Assembly: GCA_021397845.1 (NCBI GenBank)
Contig: CM038044.1
Coordinates: forward strand, 60,735,851-60,799,850
Direction: 5' to 3'
Length of the DNA: 64,000 nt
Origin: Areca catechu
Taxonomy: Eukaryota; Streptophyta; Magnoliopsida; Arecales; Arecaceae
Made by a program: the position numbers and the translations under genes
In this document: positions 24,054-35,218 of the stretch, piece after piece
Position numbering within the stretch: position 1 is the first letter of the stretch
Layout: each line of letters opens with the position of its first letter
The notes under the pieces: generated by a model
The model's database searches: none
What the model was told of the DNA's origin: nothing
The model's input: the letters and a program-made list of their open reading frames with translations, nothing else

Positions 24054-25703
24054 CTACATTTTATCAAAAGAAATGATTTTTCTAAAGTTACATTGATATG
24101 ATTTATGACCTAGCTTTTTGCAAGTAAAACAAGTAATGCTGGATGATGCAGGTACAAAAAAGTTTTTAAAATACTTTTGTTGTTTCTGTGGTTTATATCC
24201 TAAACTTGCCTTATTAAAAATTTCTCTTTGATTATTTAAAAGTAAATTTAACTTTTCTGAGCTATAAGTAAATTTATCAACAAAAGATTTTATCTTTTCA
24301 AGTGCATTTTTGTATTTAGCATTTTCAAGTTCTAAATCCTTGTTTTTCTTTAAAAGATCATTGTTAGAAATAACATTTTTAGGTCTTTTCAAAATTTCGT
24401 TTTCCATAGACAAAGCATTGTTTTTCTTTTCTAAAATATCTAATTTAGATTTCAAAGAACTAACATCAAGTAAAGAGTTATTTTCAAAAGAAAAACTGTT
24501 TGCATGCTTTTTCAATTTCTTGTTTTCAAATAAAACTAATTTATAATCATGCATAAGCTCTTCAAAAGCATTTCTAAGTTCATCAAAAGTGAAATCAATT
24601 TTAGTATCATAACATACCTCATCATTATCCTGATGTGCTATGATGTAGAGATTTGCAACTTCACTTTGCTCTTCTTCTAAACTGGAGTCTTCGCTGTCAC
24701 TCCAAGTGGCCATCATTGCTTTCTTCCTTAATTTCTTTCTTGATTTCTTAAGGAGAAGATAGTCGAACTTGTAGTGTCCCAGCTTCTTGCACTCGAAGCA
24801 TATAGGTACTTCCTTCTCCTTTTCCTTTTCTTTTTCTTTCTCTTTTTCTTTTCCTTTTTCTTTAGATGGATACTTCTTTTTATAAGGAAATTTTCTCCTC
24901 TTCATGAATCTTCTAAACTTTCATGCAAGGAGGGCTTCTTCACCTTCTTCTTCCTCTTCATCTTTGGACTCATCAATTGAGGATTCTTCTTGTATATTTG
25001 ACTTGAAAGCAATCCCCTTCTTCTTCTTGTCCATGTCTATAGATTTTTATTTGAGATTGAGCTCATAAGTCATGAGCGATCCCACTAGCTGCTCAAGAGG
25101 TAGCTTATCCACATCCTTTGCTTCTTGAATTGCGGTCACCTTCGGATCCCATGATGTTGGAAGTGACCTATGAATTTTATTTACAAGATTAGCATTAGAC
25201 ATGACTTTACCAAGACTTCTCATACCATTAACTATATTAGTGAATCATGTATACATATCAGTAATAGATTTATTTGGTTACATCCAGAACATCTCATATG
25301 TGTGCACTAATATATTAACCTTAGTATTCTTCACTTGATTAGTACCCTCATGGGTAACTTCAAGTGTGTCCCATATTTTTTTGACAAACATGCATATAGA
25401 TATCCTATTAAATTCGCTAGGATCTAATGTACAATAAAGGAGATTCATTGCCTTTGTATTAATCTCAGATTGTTTAATATCATTTTCATCCCAATCCTCT
25501 TTAAGTTTTGGAATAGAAACACCATTAACCACTACCGAAGGAATATGAGGACCCTTATCTACTACTTTACATAAATTGTAATCAATAGAATGCATATAAA
25601 TTCTCATCATAATTTTTCAATAAGTATAATTTGTTTCATTGAAAAATGGAGGTATATTTGAGGCTTGTCCCTTAACTACACTAGTACCAATTGGGGCTGC
25701 CAT
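24054..25703 (-). pseudogene. Element C gag with two zinc knuckles, broken
   Basis: Starts MAAPIGTSVVKGQASN at 25703, a stop interrupts, and the frame 25278-25610 carries the gag helix region (LDPSEFNRISICMFVKKIWD). The frame 24054-24905 has a lysine-glutamate repeat tract, a first knuckle CFECKKLGHYKFDY that has lost its last Cys, a long coiled-coil-like Leu/Lys/Asn region, and a second intact knuckle CFTCKKLGHKSYQC. Length and layout fit Sirevirus gag. The coiled coil has been linked to particle contacts in that group. Confidence 0.85.
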
Positions 25704-25745
25704 AGATCTTTACTTAAGATGGTAAAGCCTATACACTGAGAATAG

Positions 25746-25758
25746 GGCTTTGATACCA
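25746..25758 (-). other. Primer-binding site of element C, tRNA-Met(i) type
   Basis: The minus strand reads TGGTATCAAAGCC, one base off the usual TGGTATCAGAGCC, two bases from the LTR edge at 25761. Confidence 0.9.
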
Positions 25759-25760
25759 CT

Positions 25761-27385
25761 TGTTGCCCAGTAAGCAACCCAAGAGTGGGAGTGAATTGGG
25801 TCTCTAAAAATTAATATAAGCTATTAACTTAACAAAACTTGATACAAAGTAAGGCAATCCAATTCAACAAATGTATATAAGCAAGGTACTATGATTCAAA
25901 TGCAATGCTCTAAAATACAAGTGCAACAAAAATTAAGAACAATAAATAAAGAGCAAAGAGAGAGAGATCAAGCAATCACAAACACCAAGAACTATAGTGG
26001 TTTGGTGCCAACCATGCACCTACATCCACGCCCCAAGATCCTTTTGGAAATTCACTATAATCACACAATTACAGTCGATTAGTTTTTCAGGCTCACTAAT
26101 CAAAACCTGACTTACTTTCACAAGGTTCACAAGTCAAACCTCACATGGTTTTGAAGGCTAACCAAGAACCTAATTGGTTTTTACAAGGCTAACCAACAAC
26201 CTCCCTTGGTTTTCTAGGCTAACCAAGAACCTTAGTGATTTTGCGGGCTAACCACCATCCTAATTGGTTTTCCAAAGCTTACTAATAACTCACTTGGTTT
26301 TACAAAAGGCTAACCAAGAACCCTTACAAGAAATAAGGTTTAGAAATAAAGAACCAATGTAAGCTTTCAATAACAAAGCGAATATCTCGATGTAGCTCGA
26401 TGTAGAGTTGCTTTGAACTTATTGAAGCCTTTTGAATGCCCAAGTATGGATGGTCTTCAATGCTCTTGACAGCTTTTGAATTCTTAGAGGCTTCCTTTAG
26501 CTTGTGAGTGGTTGAAACTTGAATGAATAGGAGTTAAGGCTCTTCTCTCTTCTTTTCTCTCAAAACTCTTTAATGGTATTCAATATCATATGTTTAGATT
26601 TGATTTGGAGCAAATAAATACCCTCCCAAGATCTCAAAAACAAAATCTAGCCGTTACACTTGAAAAACTAGCCATTGTGGGCATTTTGGATGAGTTCTGT
26701 GTTTGAAAAAACTAGCCGTTATTGTTGCCAGAACTCCATGTGTCGATACTTTCTCAGTTGAGTCAACACAAAAGGTCAACACATATTTTTCTTGAGTCAA
26801 CATATAATTCAAAAAGCTCCATTTAGATTCTTTGAAAATCTCAGATGTGTCGACACCTTCTCAGTTGAGTCGATACCTTGAGTCGATACCTTGCTTCCAT
26901 GTATCGACACTTCAGCTGCTCCTTTAATATCTGCAAGTTCTGTGGCTTGAAAGTCTCAAGCAATGTGTTGATCCATGTATCGACACCTTGAGTCTATACT
27001 TCAAGTCCATGTGTCGACACTTCATCTATGCCATCTGAAACTTTGCTGCATACTGGCCTGAGTCGACACTTCTTCTTCATGTGTCGACACTTCATGTCAT
27101 ATGTCGACACTTTGAGTTGACACTTCATTGAAAAACACACAAAAACTACTGAATTTTAGTTGGAACAAGTTTCTACTTAGCTTGGCCATCCATTAAACCA
27201 TCTCTTAAGTGTCCAAGTCCTCTTTGAGTAAACTTTTCTTTCAAACTTGGCTTCTTCAATATAATTTGGCTTTTTCAAATATTGTGAGCACCTTTTCAAT
27301 AAAAATATAATCAAAGCAAATCATTAGTCCTCAACTTATACTTAACTATTTTGCTTATCATCAAAATCAATTAGTGGAGTCAACA
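25761..27385 (-). repeat. Element C 5' LTR
   Basis: It starts TGTTGCCCAGTAAGC and ends GTGGAGTCAACA like its partner at 15927. It carries the same AACCAAGAAC blocks and the palindromic GTCGAC cluster (about 26735-27125), with many C-to-T or G-to-A differences between the copies. Confidence 0.93.
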
Positions 27386-27390
27386 ACCTC

Positions 27391-27780
27391 ACCATAAGGC
27401 CAAATTATATGTGGTCCCTCTGGGATGGGTTCTCTCTCAAAAATCGGGAGTGGCTCAAGGGGCTTGCTGGATATCACTGCTAGCTCCCTAGACTTTACAA
27501 AGTCTAAGATTATGAAAGTAGAGCTAATACCTAAATCAGGTGATATCTCAGGCACATAGGCATTGGGTCCACTACTATTCATTATTTTGGATGGGCCAGC
27601 TTTGCAAGCAGAAAATTCTTTGACAGTCACATATTCCTCTACAAAAAATTCTTCATCTTCTTTTTGGGAATTAACCAAGTTGTTATTTAGTTTATTAATT
27701 ATGTTGAGCTCTTGACTAATTTCATGATGCATATGCTGTGCAGAGGCTAGTATAGGTGCAGGCATATTGATTGAGTCTGT
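27391..27780 (-). pseudogene. Element B integrase C-terminal tail, proximal part
   Basis: The peptide MPAPILASAQHMHHEISQEL corresponds to the end of the integrase core in A (AESYAQHLKELHKKIS). It is followed by EISPDLGISSTFIILDF, matching the LPPDYGISSTFNISNL segment. Most of the SH3-like part is eroded. It is joined directly to the region after protease, showing that the rest of pol is missing. Element C interrupts it at 27385. Confidence 0.78.
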
Positions 27781-27873
27781 GGACTCACATTCAAATGTTG
27801 TTTCATTATGTACACCTATTTCTTTTGGTTGTTCTTCAAGGATTTGATCCTAGGCTTCCTCTATGAACAACTC

Positions 27874-28700
27874 TTATAAATTATTAGTTTCACCCATAAA
27901 GTTTGATCCTGGCTTAATTACTTTTTCAATTATTAAAGTGGGTTTAGGATCAATTCTCATGAATTCCTTAGTGGGTTCAGAAGGGTCTACCTCTAATTTT
28001 TTAGCCTTAATTAGATTTACTCTTGGTTTTTCTCTAAGGCTACTAGAATTTCTTGGATTCCTAGGTTGAGTGGGATAAATCGCAAACTTCTTTCCATGAT
28101 GATGCAAGGTACAGATGTTGTTCGACCAGATAGGACAACATCATGATCATATAGCCATGGTCGACCTAGAATGACACTACTAGCCTTCATGGGAAGGACA
28201 TCACACCAAATCTCTTCTTCATATGATTGCAATTTAATTAAGATTTGGCACCTAGACTTTATTGGCATAAAGGTGGAATCTATCCATGATACTTTATAGG
28301 GGTCAGGATGTGGAACTAGGGTCAAGCCTAAAGATTTAGTTGTCTCAGTAGCAATGGCATCGACACAATTACCACCATCAATTATAATCTTACATACTTT
28401 ATTCCCAAACTTAACAAAAGTCTGTAGGATGCTAGTCCTATGCCAATCTTCCTCAGGTTAGGTTTGGGTTAAATAACATCTAACTACACCTACTTTATCA
28501 AATTTCTCCTCATCTCTTTCATATTCCTCAATCAAGTCTGGTTCAGCCTCATAAACTTTTTCTTCTAGGTCATCGACATTGGGTTCAGTCTCTTGTTCTT
28601 CAAGCTCCCCTATGTGTAATGACCTTGTGGGACACTGACTAGCATAGTGACCTACTTTATTACACCTAAAGCAGGCATTGGGGCTGGGGCTTTTTGAGAC
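27874..28700 (-). pseudogene. Element B zinc knuckle and protease
   Basis: On the minus strand CFRCNKVGHYASQC near 28680-28640 is a complete CCHC knuckle. GELEEQETEPNVDDLEE follows, parallel to A. The protease start reads CKIIIDGGNCVDAIA, and the 28017-28325 frame has SSVILGRPWLYDHDVVLSG, the protease C-terminal signature. Instead of continuing into reverse transcriptase, the sequence reaches the integrase tail within about 100 bases. Confidence 0.8.
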
Positions 28701-28821
28701 ATGGGTGCCTTACCCTTGTCAATCCTAGTAGGTGCAGAATTACTTGAACTAGATGGACTCATACTCGATTTAGGTCGAGATGGGTTAGGGTTGGGATGGT
28801 TTGGATTGAGATTGAATTAGG

Positions 28822-30082
28822 TTAGTTTAGGGTTGGGTCGGACTGGGTTAGGGTTTGGCCTAACTGGGTTGGAGTTAAATCGACCTGGGTTGGGGTTAGG
28901 ATTTGGTCTACCCTGGTATACCTAGTTTGTGTTTGATCATGGGAATTTGGTATTGTTATTAACAGGTTCAGATTTTTGATAGGTAGGTCCTCTTTGGAAT
29001 TGTTCATAATGTCTAGCTATTTGATAGGCTTGTTCCAAATCATGGACCTCTCTAATGTATAGTTCCCTTTTAATATCCTCATGCAATCCAATTCTGAACC
29101 TGGATAGGGTTTTGTCTAAGGACAAGGTTACACTACATGTAACAGCAAACTCATTAAATTCAGCAATATAATCTGACACTTATCTATTCCCTTGATGAAT
29201 TTTGTTCCATTGGTCTAAGAGCTGCTGATTGTAGGATTCTGGTAGGTATTTCTCTTTAAGTTGCTATTTCATCTCTTGCCAAGTAGTTATAGGTGGAAGG
29301 GCTAGTTGTCTCCTAGTATGCTTAAGATTAGCCCAATGTAATCTAGCTTGATGAATCAACTTCATCTTGGCAAATTTATATTTCATCCCTTCACTCATTT
29401 CATACCATTCAAAATAATAATCCATATCACCTACCCAATCTACATAGACCTTCGGTTCAAGACTTCCATCAAAGGTGGGTGCTTCTATCCTAATATTTCT
29501 CATGGCCCTTTCATCTCGATCATGGAATTCATGTTGGGGCCTTCTACTATTTGGGTTTTGGATAGGGTCAGGGTTGTGGACTTCCCTATGGTTGGGCTCT
29601 GGGTATATTTCCTGAGGTTGAACTCTCCTATGGTTAGGCTCTTGGTATGGTTCCTGAGTTTGGGTTCTACTAGGGCTGGGTTCCATGAATTGAATCTGGG
29701 TTTGGGTCCTCCAAGGGTTGAGTTCCATAACTTGATCTGGATTTATGGTTCCCCTAAGGTTTTGAGAGGTGGAACAGGATGGGTCAGGATTAGGTTCAGC
29801 ATTAGAGTCTTGGGTTTTCTTTATAGACTCTAGTCGATTCTCTACTTGGTTTAATCTAGTAGTTAATTGGTAAATCCTAATGGTTGCCTAGTCAAATTGT
29901 TGGTCTACTTGGTTGAACCTGTAGTTCATTTGGGTTTGGCATTGAGTCAATTGGGTTATCTGGTCATTGGTTTGGTCAAGCTTGTTATTAATTTGGGTAT
30001 TTGATTTGTTTATTTGGGCAGTTAATTGGGTAACCATTTGGTCATTCATGGCTTTTATGAAAGCCTCAAAATTGGGATCCAT
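28822..30082 (-). pseudogene. Element B gag, broken
   Basis: Starts MDPNFEAFIKAMNDQM at 30082 with an Asn/Gln coiled coil. Stops near 29880 and 29730 are followed by a Pro/Arg/Gln linker of repeated EPNHRRVQ-type units. The capsid core reads RIEAPTFDGSLEPKVYVDWVG and KFAKMKLIHQARLHW (29264-29728), then LSRFRIGLHEDIKREL and LEQAYQIARHYEQF (28937-29179). This is the usual Ty3/gypsy gag order. Only a handful of breaks are needed to explain the gaps. Confidence 0.82.
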
Positions 30083-31010
30083 GGTTGGGTTTGGTTGGGA
30101 TTTAGACTTTTGATATTAGGTTCTTAGTCTAGTGTTCATACAATAATCAAATCAAAGTGGAATAAGATGGTGCAGTCAAGCAAGCAAAATGGGTTAGCTT
30201 AATCTAGGATTTCCTAGACCTAGATCCAAAACTGGATGGGTCAGCTCAACTTACATTTAACCCAGTAGCTAATCCTTTCTCTGTCCATGTAGAGGGTGGG
30301 AGTGTGGGAGGCCCCCCTTGCTTTCGCAGAGACCCAATTAAAAACCACAGCACCACTTAGGTCGTTTTACTCTGGACCCTTAGTCTTAGACACCAGATTT
30401 CAGTAATGGCCACAGGATTAAATGCACTAGTTGGCCCACGCAATTTGGACCTGACTTGTTTATGTCACCTAGCCCTCCAGGGCAAATCAAGTCTTGTTAA
30501 TTTTAATTTGGCTTGTGTTAGAATGTTGGTGGTTGTTTTGGGCCCAGGATAGGTGCTGAAATTCTGCCCTGATGTTAGATAGAGAAATGCCCTTAAGATT
30601 AGTTTAAGAAGATGATGAACATTCAATGGTCCTGATGCAATCTAAAATAATTAGAAAATAAAATATATTTTTTAAAATTAATTTATGCTGTCACAAATTG
30701 AATTCAAGTTAACTGGGGTTAGCAAACAAGGTTTGGCTTGGGATTGGGGGGTTTGGAAGTTGATTAGGTTAGGTTGAGTTAAGTATGCAGAATGTAATAG
30801 AAATCAGAAAAATAAGATTTCAATCGATGCAGAGTTTGACACAGATCCTGATGCAAAAAAAAATCAAAAAAAATATGGAACAGAGGATGGATGGTGGTGA
30901 TGAAACTTGACAAATTTCATATAGAACAAAAATACTATGATGATGCAAACCTAGGGTGCTTTAGACTGCTACAAAAATTATAAGGATTCTATAAGGGTTT
31001 CTAATATACC
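30083..31010 (-). other. Element B leader, proximal part
   Basis: Non-coding sequence between gag and the solo LTR. The last five bases (ATACC) are the duplicated target of that insertion. No promoter or packaging motif is evident. Confidence 0.55.
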
Positions 31011-31674
31011 TGTTGCTGCTACTCCTCTAGGATCGGGTTCGGCGGGCATGCTAGAGGGCTCCTCGACTGGCCTACCTGTAAAAAGTCCCTGAGCGCTGGA
31101 GGGGCTCTGGCGGGGGACACTCCGATGGTTAAGTTAGAGGAGGGTTGGAGCGACAGGATGGGAAGTAGTTTGAAAGGAAAGTAAGCAATAGGGAAGAAGA
31201 ACGTTACCTCTCATGGAGGTCCCCCGGGTGCATTTTATAGGCACAGAGTGCTGCCAAATTCTGTTGGGGGAGCAGGCTAGGAAAGCCCGGATATACCCCC
31301 AAGAGGATGGGCGTAGTGGCGAGATCGTCGGTGGTGGCGTGTCAGGTTTGTCAGAGCAGTGGCCATGCACTGGAATTTGTTACAATGGAATGTCAGGGCT
31401 GTAGGAGAGAAGAGGTCCCTAGAAACTTCGAGCGACCTTTCAACAGTGGGTCGGCTGATTTCCCAGAAGCCGACCGGGGTGCCCAGCGATATCTCCAATA
31501 GTCGATCGAGCATCCAGAGGGGCCGTCGCATGGGTGGTAAGATGCCTGCCAGCCTTCAAAGCCCCCTCTGGGCTGGCTCTTTGGGTAAGCCGACTGGGGA
31601 GTCGGCCTTTGCGGGGACCAATCGACCGAACGCCAGGGCCGGTCCGACCGGGGACTAGCCGAACGGGCGCATCA
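31011..31674. mobile_element. GC-rich solo LTR of an unrelated element
   Basis: A 664 bp block starting TGTTGCTGCTACTCC and ending CGGGCGCATCA, flanked by ATACC at 31006-31010 and 31675-31679. The terminal TG...CA, the perfect duplication and the lack of any internal region or partner identify a solo LTR left by recombination between two LTRs. It is far richer in GC and in CCGACCGG-like motifs than the surrounding AT-rich DNA. Several frames inside it are by-products of composition. Which strand it reads on is not determinable. Confidence 0.85.
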
Positions 31675-31888
31675 ATACCAAATCTTTATGATTTAGGTTT
31701 TCTATAAAATTAATTAAATATTTTGATAAAATAGAGGACTCCACAGAGAACAACTCATGCAAATTTCAGAGAAAAATAAAATTCCTAGATGGTCAAAAAT
31801 AGATGCAAAACTGATACCTAATGCAGTGGACAGAATGCTGAATTAGTGTTTGTGAATTCAAAGCAAATAAAAAACTATTCTAAACCTA

Positions 31889-31901
31889 CTCTGATATCAA
31901 A
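31889..31901 (-). other. Primer-binding site of element B, degenerate
   Basis: The minus strand reads TTTGATATCAGAG next to the LTR edge at 31903. This is the tRNA-Met(i) site with a G-to-A type change. It fixes the 5' end of B. Confidence 0.75.
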
Positions 31902-31902
31902 C

Positions 31903-33474
31903 TGATGCGGGATGACTCTAAGATTTCTAAAGATGCAGGAAAATAGTAAACTAATTTTTTATATTTTTTTATAATTTAATTTGCTGACTAGATTGTCAAA
32001 ATTAATTAATAAATAGCATAAAGAATAGCAATGCAAAGAATCATCGTATCACAGGCAAACTCATGCAAAATAATAAATTACCATGACCCGAGAATTGAGA
32101 AACTCCCATATTAGGATAGCTTATCTTCATCAAATCAAAAATTAAAAGAAGGAAAGGATGTTACCAATCAGTGATTTGAAGAACTTTCAATGAAGAGATC
32201 ACACGGCACTTTGATTGGAGTCTGGATGATGAAGCTTGGTTTCCTTGATTAGATGGCTAATTTGGGCAGTCTCGGAGGCAAGGAAAACCTCCTCTAGGGA
32301 GGTGAAACACCTCGAGGATCCTACAAAATGTCAAGGGTCAATCAAAATAGCAAGTAAGAAAAAAAAAGGAAACTGGGTTTAGAAATCAGGTTAGGGATTA
32401 GAAGCTGGGCTGTTTGAAGCTGGTTGAAGATCTCCTTGCTTGGCGGCCTAGGGCACTCCTTCTTGGACATGTGAAGGCTTGGATGGCAGTGAGTTAGGGC
32501 GTGGAAGGATGCTAGGGCAGCAAGGAATTCAGCCAAATAGAATAGTAACCAAAGAAAAAAAAATAAAGTAACACACAAGCTTGCAAGCTCAAATAAATTT
32601 CACCAGGATTTTGATATCATGAATAAAAAATGATTAAAAGAGAGAGAGAGAGGTGGGGTATTTATAGAGTTCCCATGCCCTCACTAACCATGGTTATACT
32701 TGAGTTACAAGTCCTCTTCCAAATTGGAATACAAGTCCTTTCCTAGCTAGTTTAGAAAAATAAATCCCCATTAGGTTAGGAATTGACATAGTCTTTTCTT
32801 TTTTCCTTCATGCTTTGATTATTCCACTCAAGAACACCTCTTGGACTTGGTCAACACTTCAAGGATGCCTAGGAGGGCGTGTTGGGCTTCTAGGGGTATC
32901 AAGGGGCCGACCCAATGGGGCTTGGGTGCATGGGTTTTGGCCTCTGGAATCTATGGTGGCCTGGTAGACTGGTAGCATGAATATTCCATGAAATCTTGCT
33001 TTTTTAGGGCTTAGGCTTGGAACATGGACTTGACTTCTTTGGGCTAAAATGTAGGGGGACCTCTAGAATTATGGATGCCCTAGTTTGGGAATATGCTCTG
33101 GCATCTGGACTGGAATCTGGGCATCTAGAGGGCATCTGGAAGGAATCAGGATTTCTGGAAGCATCTTAGATCCTAGGTTGTCACACAAAATTGACTGTGC
33201 TGATGTAGTGGCCTCTGACTCCTGGATGTGGCCTGGTGGAACTCCAAAATAGGGTGACCTCCTCTCTTGTACAAAAATTGGGCTCATACTGGACTCATAA
33301 TTGATGTACAGGACTCAAAATACTAACTAGGTTGAGGGTTGAGACAAATCAACTAACCTCAACTTATTACAGGACTCAATCTTAATTGATTACAAAATTT
33401 TCAAAACTTTGACATATGACTAATTAAACCATATGGGATTTAGGGATCTGTGTCTGATCCTGGTGTCCCCACTA
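31903..33474 (-). repeat. Element B 5' LTR, uninterrupted
   Basis: 1572 bp matching 3109-3977 plus 15022-15719. It supplies the intact target (CCCCATTAGGTTAGG) that proves array A's insertion site. Its outer end, read on the minus strand, begins TAGTGGGGACACC, so the terminal TG has decayed to TA. AGAAT follows at 33475-33479. Confidence 0.93.
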
Positions 33475-33479
33475 AGAAT

Positions 33480-35213
33480 TGGTTAGGCTGGCATAATTAT
33501 TTGACCTCCTAACCTTTAACACTTTGGTTTTGGCCTTTAGCTATACTGATAGTGACAAATATGGAATGCAAGATATTTTCCTAAGAAGCATTAAGATTCA
33601 AGCATAAGCTGATAAGCATCACCAGGTCGGGTTGGCTTTCATAACTAAGCAATCAAATCTAAGTGAGCACACCTTGGTCATTTCCCATTACAAATTAAGA
33701 TAGCTTCTAGATAGATCATAGCGAACTAAACAAAGTGGGATATGAGAAGATGTTAGGAAGTTTCCTAAGTTCTTGAATGAGAAAAAACAATGCCAATTTG
33801 GAGAGAGGTCAACCACTGACTAGAATGCCATTATGGACCTATTGGCCAACCTGCTACCCGGAGACATCAATACCGCAAAATTAGGGTGACTTCAAATCAT
33901 TGAATCGGTAATAAGAACTTCAGTACACTTTTTTTTGATTAAAGGAAGAAGTTAAGTTAAATTCTAAAAGAGTTTCTGATCTAGTCTATATAATATAGTG
34001 TGTGAATCTTCATCGGTTGATGGACTTTTGAGATTTTTTGGAATAGATTGGAGTACTTTTTTTGGGATATGAGCAAGATTTACATGTGCTTTTTCAAGTT
34101 GATTGGACTTGAATATCAATAGTTGAAAATATGTTTTATTTCTACATTTAAGATTAAATTTCATATATTTTTTTTGATAAACTCATGTTTAATTTGGCAA
34201 ATGATGAGAGTTTAGAAAATTTAGAATTAACTAAGTCAAATACTTGAATAACAATATAACTTTCCCAACCTCGAACCTCTTTTCAAGGGGGAAGAGAGGT
34301 GCAATGCTTGTGATATACCCCAATTTGCTACTTGCATCCTAGAAGTCAAGGGTATAATAAGTATCCCTCGGTTATATATTGACTTAAAAGTTACCTTGTT
34401 AAACATAGAATCTAGTTTCCTCCATGACTGTATTTCTAATTAGTTTTGATTACTTTTATTTTGTGGGTATAAATTGTTATCTTGACTTAAAAGTTACCTT
34501 ATTATCTTGCAACAACCAAATGGTCCAAATCACTCTCTATATGTCCATCAACGAACCCGCACTACCACAGTACTTGATAGAGAGGGACTTCATCAAATGT
34601 AATAAACACCCAGAACAAAATTAGGTGGTAACTTGGAACAGAAACTAGAAATGAAAAGTTCGAGGATTTTATTTTGGTTTGACTAAAGAAGCACTAACAT
34701 TTCCTATATATGTCAAATGCCATCATAATTGACATTTTCACAAGTTTTAGAACAGAAGGATGGATTTTATTGTTGATAAAGCCCCCAAAAAAAAAATACA
34801 ATAATTTGTGGAATTAAAATCTATGTATGACAATCATCTAAAGTACCTGTAGTTCACTAATTAGAACAAAGCACTTGAATTCTAGCAATACTTACCCGAA
34901 ATGTAAATAGAAGATCTCCTACTATTATGATTCCTCATTAATATGTCATACAAAATAATTTAGAAACCTAAGTCCATATTCACCAAATCAAACATCATAA
35001 GGCAACAAATGCTGGGCAGTCTTTATCATACTCTTCTTCTTCTTCCTCCTCTTAGTCCTCTTCCTCTCAATCTTCTTCCTTTGCCCCATTTTCTTCTTTT
35101 TCTTCATCATCGTCAACAATAAAACCTCCTTAAGTCTCATCATTTGTTAATGCAGGATGCGATAAAATGAAGCATCAATATGCTATTTCATGGCACCCTT
35201 ATATTTGGTAGAT
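33480..35213. other. Unassigned AT-rich spacer between elements B and D
   Basis: No supported gene. The minus strand at about 35025-35145 encodes a Glu/Asp-rich stretch with stops (GGFIVDDDEEKEENGAKEED), possibly the acidic end of a decayed exon or simply a purine-rich repeat. The frames at 33964-34164 and 34424-34624 show no domain. Confidence 0.35.
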
Positions 35214-35218
35214 ATTTG

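Larger units (their letters stand above)
15927..27385 (-). mobile_element. Ty1/copia Sirevirus-like element C with env-like gene
   Basis: An 11.5 kb element with LTRs 15927-17525 and 25761-27385, duplication ACCTC, and a primer site beside the right LTR. The gene order on the minus strand is gag, protease, integrase, reverse transcriptase, RNase H, then an extra gene before the 3' LTR. This copia order plus the extra gene, the gag with two CCHC knuckles, and a polypurine tract AAAAAGGGAGAGAT with several upstream look-alikes are hallmarks of the Sirevirus (SIRE/Maximus) lineage. Every gene has stops or shifts, so the copy is inactive. Confidence 0.92.
3109..33474 (-). mobile_element. Ty3/gypsy element B, non-autonomous, host of three nested insertions
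   Basis: Two LTRs of about 1.57 kb flank it: 3109-15719, itself split, and 31903-33474. AGAAT is duplicated at 3104-3108 and 33475-33479. A primer-binding site beside the right LTR and gag reading leftward set the orientation to minus. Removing array A, Sirevirus C and the solo LTR with their duplications leaves about 7.2 kb. The internal region keeps gag, a CCHC knuckle, a protease region and the integrase C-terminal tail. Reverse transcriptase, RNase H and the integrase core are absent: the frame runs from the region after protease (about 27874) straight to the integrase tail (about 27780). B therefore could not have mobilised itself in this form. Domain calls are from visible motifs. Confidence 0.9.

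Noticed and set aside
24774..24980. Hydrophobic plus-strand frame with long Phe/Leu runs
   Set aside because: It is the complement of the Lys/Glu repeat of element C gag.
31011..31674. CpG-island-like promoter of a host gene
   Set aside because: TG...CA ends with a perfect 5-base duplication identify it as a solo LTR, and no gene follows.
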